Assembly: GCF_958295425.1 (NCBI RefSeq)
Contig: NC_081138.1
Location: 4,509,802 to 4,573,801 of the forward strand
Direction of reading: 5' to 3'
DNA from: Solea solea
Taxonomy: Eukaryota > Chordata > Actinopteri > Pleuronectiformes > Soleidae
Length of the DNA: 64,000 nt
Position numbers and translations under genes: made by a program. Positions within the stretch are counted from its first letter, which is position 1. The number at the start of each line of letters is the position of its first letter. Of this stretch, positions 59,234-64,000 are shown piece by piece. Under the pieces are notes generated by a model. It was not told the DNA's origin. It ran no database searches and saw nothing but the letters and a program-made list of their open reading frames with translations.

Positions 59234-60712
59234 TTAAAAACTCTCTGACATGTCAAACAAGCTGGTTTCATCTGAGATAGGACTCAAAACAAGATGCTTT
59301 CAAGACTGTTCCACGTATTCAAGATGCACCGTCTAAAAACAAGCGCCTTTATCTCACTTCAATCTTACTCTTTAGGTCTTTTTTTTTTTTATTTCAAAGT
59401 TACATCAGGGAAACGAGTGTTAAGACAGTGACAGTGACAGTGTGGCGGAGGAGGAGGAGGAGGAGTGTGAACGTGAACTGATAACGAGCAGATGAGCTGC
59501 AGGTGAGAGGCAGAGGAGGAGGAGGACACCGGGTGAGGAGAGGGAGTTGATTTGCCTGCAGGGTGCGATCTGAAATGAAATGTCAGTGAAATCATGGCCG
59601 AGGGGAAAACAAAGCGTCACAAATGAATGTTTCGCCGCAGATTCATTAAACGTGACGGTGGGAAAGGGGTTTGTTGTCGTGTCTCCTCCGAGAAGTTTAA
59701 AGCAACAAACCTACTGGTAATATCAAATCCTTCATTATGTCATAATCCATATTATACTGGCTGTATTGTGATAGGCAGTTAGCCAAATGCAATTATGAAG
59801 AGTATTACGAAATATCGCTTCCCTGTCTCGTGTTTAAAATGCATTTTGACTTCAACTGTGCGAAATTAGAACAGTCAGTGGCCTTTAAATGTTTAATTGC
59901 ACATTATTTACTGTGATCATAAGGTCTGTAGTTTGAATGTAGCTCTGCTGCATTTCCTTTGTGTCAATTGTGAGCATAAAATATGCCCAAACTTTCTAAT
60001 CTCTTTGAAATGTAGTCGCACAGTCAAAGTCTAGGTCACGCACTTGGCCTGAATAATTGTTCATTTTCAAGGCTGCACTTTCATTCTGCCACTTTATTGT
60101 TCCGTGTAATGTAAAAAATGTAATGTGCACATGTTGGAAACAATTTATATCTTATACATATATAAGTACAATAGTAAATACTTTATGATAATGGTATCTC
60201 ATGTGGTAATGGTCCAGGTTATGAAATAAGTCTGATAATAATACATATTTTCTCTATATAACACATCTTTAATGTGTTTTATTTATTAAACGGTATTAAA
60301 TCTTCACAAATGAGTACACATTCACAACACCTCAGAGGCCGTTTACCCCTGGACTACACAGTCAACTGTCGCACTTAGGTCAACTGTCACGAAGGCTTTA
60401 TAAGAGAAATTCCAAATATGTGTTTCGGACACACACGTGTTGGAGTCACTTGTGTGTCAGGTGTGTGTGTGTGTCTTTACATTCTACTCAGTGTGTGTCT
60501 TTTCGTGTGCCGAATGCCCTTGTTGGTGGGACATGTGTCTTTGAGTGTCTCTGTGTTGTTTACCAGCTGGCGAGGCGGGCGTACAGGGGGGACATCAGCC
60601 CGGGGTGCTGTTGCGGTGTTGTAGACTACTTTCTTCCCTATATAGCAATGACAGGCCATGTTGTTTCACCTGTTGTGGCGGGCGGTCAGCAGTGTGGCTC
60701 TCGCCTTGCACC

Positions 60713-60741
60713 GCTCTCTCTCTCTCTCTCTCTCTCTCTCT
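60713..60741. repeat. CT microsatellite
   Basis: About 14 CT units in intron 2. Confidence 0.9.
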
Positions 60742-61069
60742 AAAGCCAGAACACAAGCGCTGCCTCCTGGGATCACATGGGTTAGTACATATGTGTCGAG
60801 GCCCTCGACCCACAGATTAGGGCAACAAGCATGGCTGAGAAAAACGGCAGCAACTAGTCTATTAAAAAAACGGAACTCTCTATGGTCTTGTGTTTAATTA
60901 TGAGTTAAAGTTAGAGGGTTGCGGTCTTTAGTGGCTCGTTGAAATGTAAATTAGGGCAAAAATCATGTTCAAACAAGACTCTGCCCATCTGTGACGTAGC
61001 CTTTACTACAGGTGAAGCTAGCAACAGCTCAGCTAACAGGTGAGTCAGCAGATTTGCTCATTACGGTGC

Positions 61070-61400
61070 GTTCCATTTGTAGTCGGAACTCGTCAAGTTC
61101 GTAGTCCCCAAATTCGGATTTCCGACTTGGAATAACTTATTTACTACGACATGGGATTCCAAGATAGCTGCAATCATACAAACACTGCTACTTAGCATTT
61201 TTTTCCCAGTAAATCAGTTGTAGACATGAAGCTACTCTGTTATTGTGCGCAAAATACCTCGTAGAGCGTTACTATCGGCTGGTATTAGCCCGAGATACAT
61301 TTGCATTTCCGACTCTTCAACTGAAACACATGGAACTCGGATTGGCTGACGACACACGTCAGTCAAAGTTATAACCAAATAGGAAATGGCAGCTTCAACG
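61070..61400. repeat. probable MITE with GGAACTCG motifs
   Basis: GGTGCGTTCCATTTGTAGTC, CGGAACTCG, TTCGGATTTCCGACTTGGAA near the left and CATGGAACTCGGATTGGC near the right resemble a common fish repeat whose inverted ends begin GTGCGTTCCATT. Precise ends are not resolved. Confidence 0.5.
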
Positions 61401-62715
61401 TAAGGCCAGCAATACTACTAGAGCAGGTCCACGGAGCTATGATGCGTTTAATGACATATGGAAAATCCAGCTCAGCTTCACAAAAAATAACCATATTCTT
61501 TCTGGAAATATAATCATAACGTACGGAAAAAGTAATTGAATTCAGACACGTTCAGACACACATTAATTTGATTATTAAAAAAAAAGTAAAAATAATAATA
61601 ACAATAATAATACTTATAATAATAATAGTAAAAAATACTTTTTTGATATTGTCAGGACAGACCACCACTGCTTAGAACCCAAAAATACTTTCATACTCCA
61701 CTTTTCAGATGCATTTGTGGTGTGATTGGCGTTTAGCTTGCTAAACTAATCACTGTCTTGTTTTCTGAAGGCATTCAAAATGGATCCAAGGTTAAGCTGC
61801 ACTCACAGCGCCCTCTGCTGGATCATACTCAATTACTTCAGATAGTCTGCTGTGCCTCCAGGCTGTTTTAGTTTGAAGTGCCCCACCCCCAAATTTAGGA
61901 TAAAAAGTGACAGCCCTAATGTAATTAAATGATTTTCAAAGGGTTAAGTTGCTTAGTGCATGTCCACTGTGAGCATTACAACCATTTTACGTCATAAATC
62001 GCAGCGCAACTTCCACGCATAATTTTAGTCATCTGGTGCAGACATGAAAATATGAAAACAGGGGAAAAGGTCAAACGTGTGAGTGCTAGCGCTCCTGTGT
62101 GTTTATGAGTTTGTTTGCGCTTGAATTAAGAAGGATATATATGAGTGATTATTTATATATGTGTGTGTGTGCGTGTGTGTGTGGTGTCTATTCTGAACCA
62201 TAAAGCTGCAAATCTACTTTCAGCTGGTGGACAGGTGTGGGTCCAAATTTGGCTGCACACCTGCTACCGGAATAAAAGTAACATGGGCCACAGGGCTATT
62301 TTTGGCACCTCTTTAACAAGTTCCTCTTATAGTTGTGTCCTACTGAGTGAGTGAGGGGGGAAGCGGGTGAGGAGCGGTGGTGGAACAGACTGATATGGGG
62401 GGTGGAGGTGTGGACGGGGTCAAATGTATCACTTGTGAAACAGCTGAAGTTACCACAGACACACACACACAAACATATGCCGAGAGTGTTCAGCCAAACT
62501 GGCAGAGAAGTGAAACACAGAAGTCGCTTCGTGCATCACTGATATTGTGTCATACTTGAGTCTGTTTCGTGTTTAATCTTGAACTACATACTCCTCTGTC
62601 AGCAGGGGGATTGTGGAAGTGTCTCTTCCCTCATCATAATCTACAGCTCTGTCAGTTGTTCCCTCCGCACTGACCCATTTCATGCTGACTCTTCCCTCGG
62701 TTTGTTTATCCGCAG

Positions 62716-62957
62716 TGTTGAACGGGAGCAGCCATTCTCCTACTTCACTAAACGGTGCTCCATCCACCCCTAACGGCTTCAGTAACGGGCCAGCCATGTC
62801 CTCCACGGCCTCACTGTCCAACCAGCAGCTCCCGCCAGCTTGCGGAGCTCGGCAGCTCTGCAAGCTGAAGCGCTTCCTCACCACGCTGCAGCAGTTTGGC
62901 AACGACATATCGCCCGAGATTGGCGAGAGAGTGCGCAGCCTTGTGTTGGGGCTGGTG
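62716..62957 (+). CDS. cbfa2t3: cbfa2t3 exon 3 (linker and first part of NHR1/TAFH domain)
   Basis: The acceptor is TTTATCCGCAG, ending at 62715, and the donor is GTAAGT at 62958. The exon enters in phase 1 and leaves in phase 0 (242 nt). It encodes 80 residues after the spanning Met: [20 protein letters not shown] first, then [20 protein letters not shown], then [13 protein letters not shown] and the start of the NHR1/TAFH fold, [23 protein letters not shown]1 is the domain through which ETO-family proteins bind activation domains of E-proteins and other factors in the nucleus. NGSSHSPT and SSTASLS are the CBFA2T3-type residues; RUNX1T1 has NGTSHSPT. One position stands out: Cys in ARQLCKL, where the human paralogues I remember all have Ser. 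The call as an MTG family exon is firm; the paralogue call is strong. Confidence 0.93.
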
Positions 62958-63050
62958 GTAAGTTCTCATTATACTTTTCCGGCCCTGTCCCAAAAAAAAA
63001 AGAGACTCTTGTGTCCTCTTTGTCTTACTTCCCCCTCTTGTCTTGGACAG
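62958..63050 (+). other. cbfa2t3 intron 3, 93 nt, no in-frame stop
   Basis: This very short intron has a consensus GTAAGT donor and a pyrimidine-rich acceptor. Its length is 31 codons exactly, and the frame stays open across it, so retention would lengthen the protein rather than truncate it. It includes a run of ten A at about 62992-63001. Confidence 0.85.
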
Positions 63051-63140
63051 AACTCCACCCTCACGATCGAAGAGTTTCACTCCAAACTTCACGAGGCCAC
63101 CAATTTTCCTCTGAGGCCATTCGTCATTCCCTTCCTGAAG
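63051..63140 (+). CDS. cbfa2t3: cbfa2t3 exon 4 (NHR1/TAFH domain, continued)
   Basis: A C/T-rich tract with TTGGACAG ends at 63050, and the donor GTAAAT starts at 63141. The exon is exactly 90 nt (30 codons, phase 0 to phase 0): [20 protein letters not shown], then [10 protein letters not shown]. This is nearly invariant in the family; the visible change is LHEATNF where human CBFA2T3 and RUNX1T1 have LQEATNF. The family sequence should continue ANLPLLQREL in the next exon, and nothing of that kind appears before 64000, so exon 5 and the rest of the gene lie to the right. The gene is cut by the window edge, not broken. Confidence 0.95.
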
Positions 63141-64000
63141 GTAAATGTCTATGCAGAGGTTTTACGTAGAATACGTAAATCCAGCGCGAGGTTTACTTCC
63201 ATATTATGGGCCGTAGGTTCAGGACAGTGTATTTGTACTGCTGTATTACAAGTGCACTACAACCCGATCAACTATATGACGTCGATTTCAGATCGTCTGG
63301 CGTGAGACGCAGATGAGTTAAATGCGGAAAAATCGTCACTTCCAGGGAAGCTCGGCGTCTCTGTGGGTTTAATGAGGCACAGGGCTGATGCATGATTATT
63401 GGAGGAACTGGCGGAACCACTTTTTTGATTGACCAGAGCCTTAGTCCCCTACGAGCAAAGTGTTGAAACATATGATACACTCTAAATAAAAAGTTCATTG
63501 CAGAGTCGACGAGGAACATTCAATTGCTCGCTGTATTTCAAAAAGTGCCGATATTTTCATCTCCCAACAGACGCGCAATGCAACGGATGCTCTTGTGTGT
63601 ACCTGTCTGACACGTTTTTATTTGAATGGTCCCAGGAACTGTTCCTACCCAAAGAGTTTTGGATCATCCAATTATCATCTAATTAATTGGTCAGTTATTA
63701 CTTATTTATGCAAGGTTACAAATGTTTATTTTCAGAAACTTGACAAAGAACTTGAAAAACTATCATTTTATCAAAAGGTTCATTTGACAAATGTTGGTTT
63801 TAAATTACCCAATATTTAGTTTATACCTTATTTTTATTTAAAATAATATCCGATATCTTCAACTCGGCATTGACATTGGTCGTGTGTGTGTGTGTGTGTG
63901 TTAGACCTCCTTGCATGCAATGGTCCGCCACATCTGGGACATTGCAGCGATGGCTGCGTTACATCACGCAGACAGGTCTGAGAGAACTGTTTGACAGCAC
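63141..64000 (+). other. start of cbfa2t3 intron 4
   Basis: Sequence after the exon 4 donor is A/T-rich and non-coding as far as I can tell, with a TG microsatellite at 63881-63901 just before the edge. The final 100 bases follow a possible TTAG acceptor and stay open for about 30 codons, but do not match the expected next MTG exon. Confidence 0.7.

Larger units (their letters stand above)
58598..62715 (+). other. cbfa2t3 intron 2 (4.1 kb)
   Basis: The intron runs from the GTAAGG donor (or GTAAAT at 58589) to the CAG at 62715. No coding exon is recognised in it. It contains an hAT fragment (59043-59233), a GGA-repeat patch (59446-59465), a CT microsatellite (60713-60741), an A/T-rich segment with AATAAT repeats (61570-61640), and a repeat-like stretch with alternating GGAACTCG and TTCCGACTTGG motifs (61070-61400). 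Confidence 0.7.

Noticed and set aside
58442..63140. runx1t1 or cbfa2t2 rather than cbfa2t3
   Set aside because: KTQPRSTPP, the PPPPPA run, NGSSHSPT and SSTASLS follow CBFA2T3; RUNX1T1 and CBFA2T2 differ at these points as I remember them. A teleost-specific duplicate of cbfa2t3 cannot be excluded.
62682..63305. A single uninterrupted 207-codon gene across exons 3 and 4
   Set aside because: The conserved MTG residues stop at 62957 and resume at 63051, with consensus splice signals at each point. The frame continues by chance through the 93-nt intron and past exon 4.
63902..64000. Next cbfa2t3 exon at the right edge after a TTAG acceptor
   Set aside because: The open segment translates to TSLHAMVRHIW and onward, which does not match the expected ANLPLLQREL, and it hits a stop near 63990.

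Overview
The window is animal nuclear DNA, almost certainly from a ray-finned fish and probably a percomorph teleost. The signs are spliced exons, dense CA/TG microsatellites, many short non-autonomous DNA transposons of teleost type (hAT, TTAA-flanked and mariner relics), and a tRNA-derived SINE. The species cannot be fixed from sequence alone. No bacterial, CRISPR or operon-like structure is present. Layout: bases 1 to about 33,100 hold no gene I can support. They are AT-rich non-coding DNA with microsatellites, mobile-element remnants and a few stretches that look like single-copy conserved non-coding DNA. From about 33,150 to the right edge the plus strand carries the 5' half of one gene, the teleost orthologue of CBFA2T3 (MTG16/ETO2), a nuclear co-repressor of the ETO/MTG family. 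Two possible 5' ends are visible. A distal exon (coding part 33601-33802) has a strong start context, a GT donor and a phase-1 end that fits exon 2. A CpG- and GA-rich, largely non-coding exon ends at a GTAAGT donor at 44683. Either would splice to exon 2 (58442-58588 or 58597), followed by exon 3 (62716-62957) and exon 4 (63051-63140). The remaining exons, with the rest of NHR1, NHR2, NHR3 and the MYND zinc finger, lie beyond the window. How it works together: exons 2-4 encode the proline/serine-rich N-terminal linker and the first part of the NHR1/TAFH domain, which contacts transcription-factor activation domains in this family. The distal start adds 76 residues before the short-form Met; the proximal exon leaves translation to start at that Met in exon 2. 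Two further sources of isoforms are visible: tandem donors 9 nt apart at the end of exon 2, and a 93-nt intron 3 that is a multiple of three and free of in-frame stops. No novel multi-gene system was found. The most informative observations concern cbfa2t3 isoform structure, a nested transposon at 1817-2715, hAT elements with recognisable 8-bp target duplications, and a higher-order tandem repeat at 40.9-41.7 kb.
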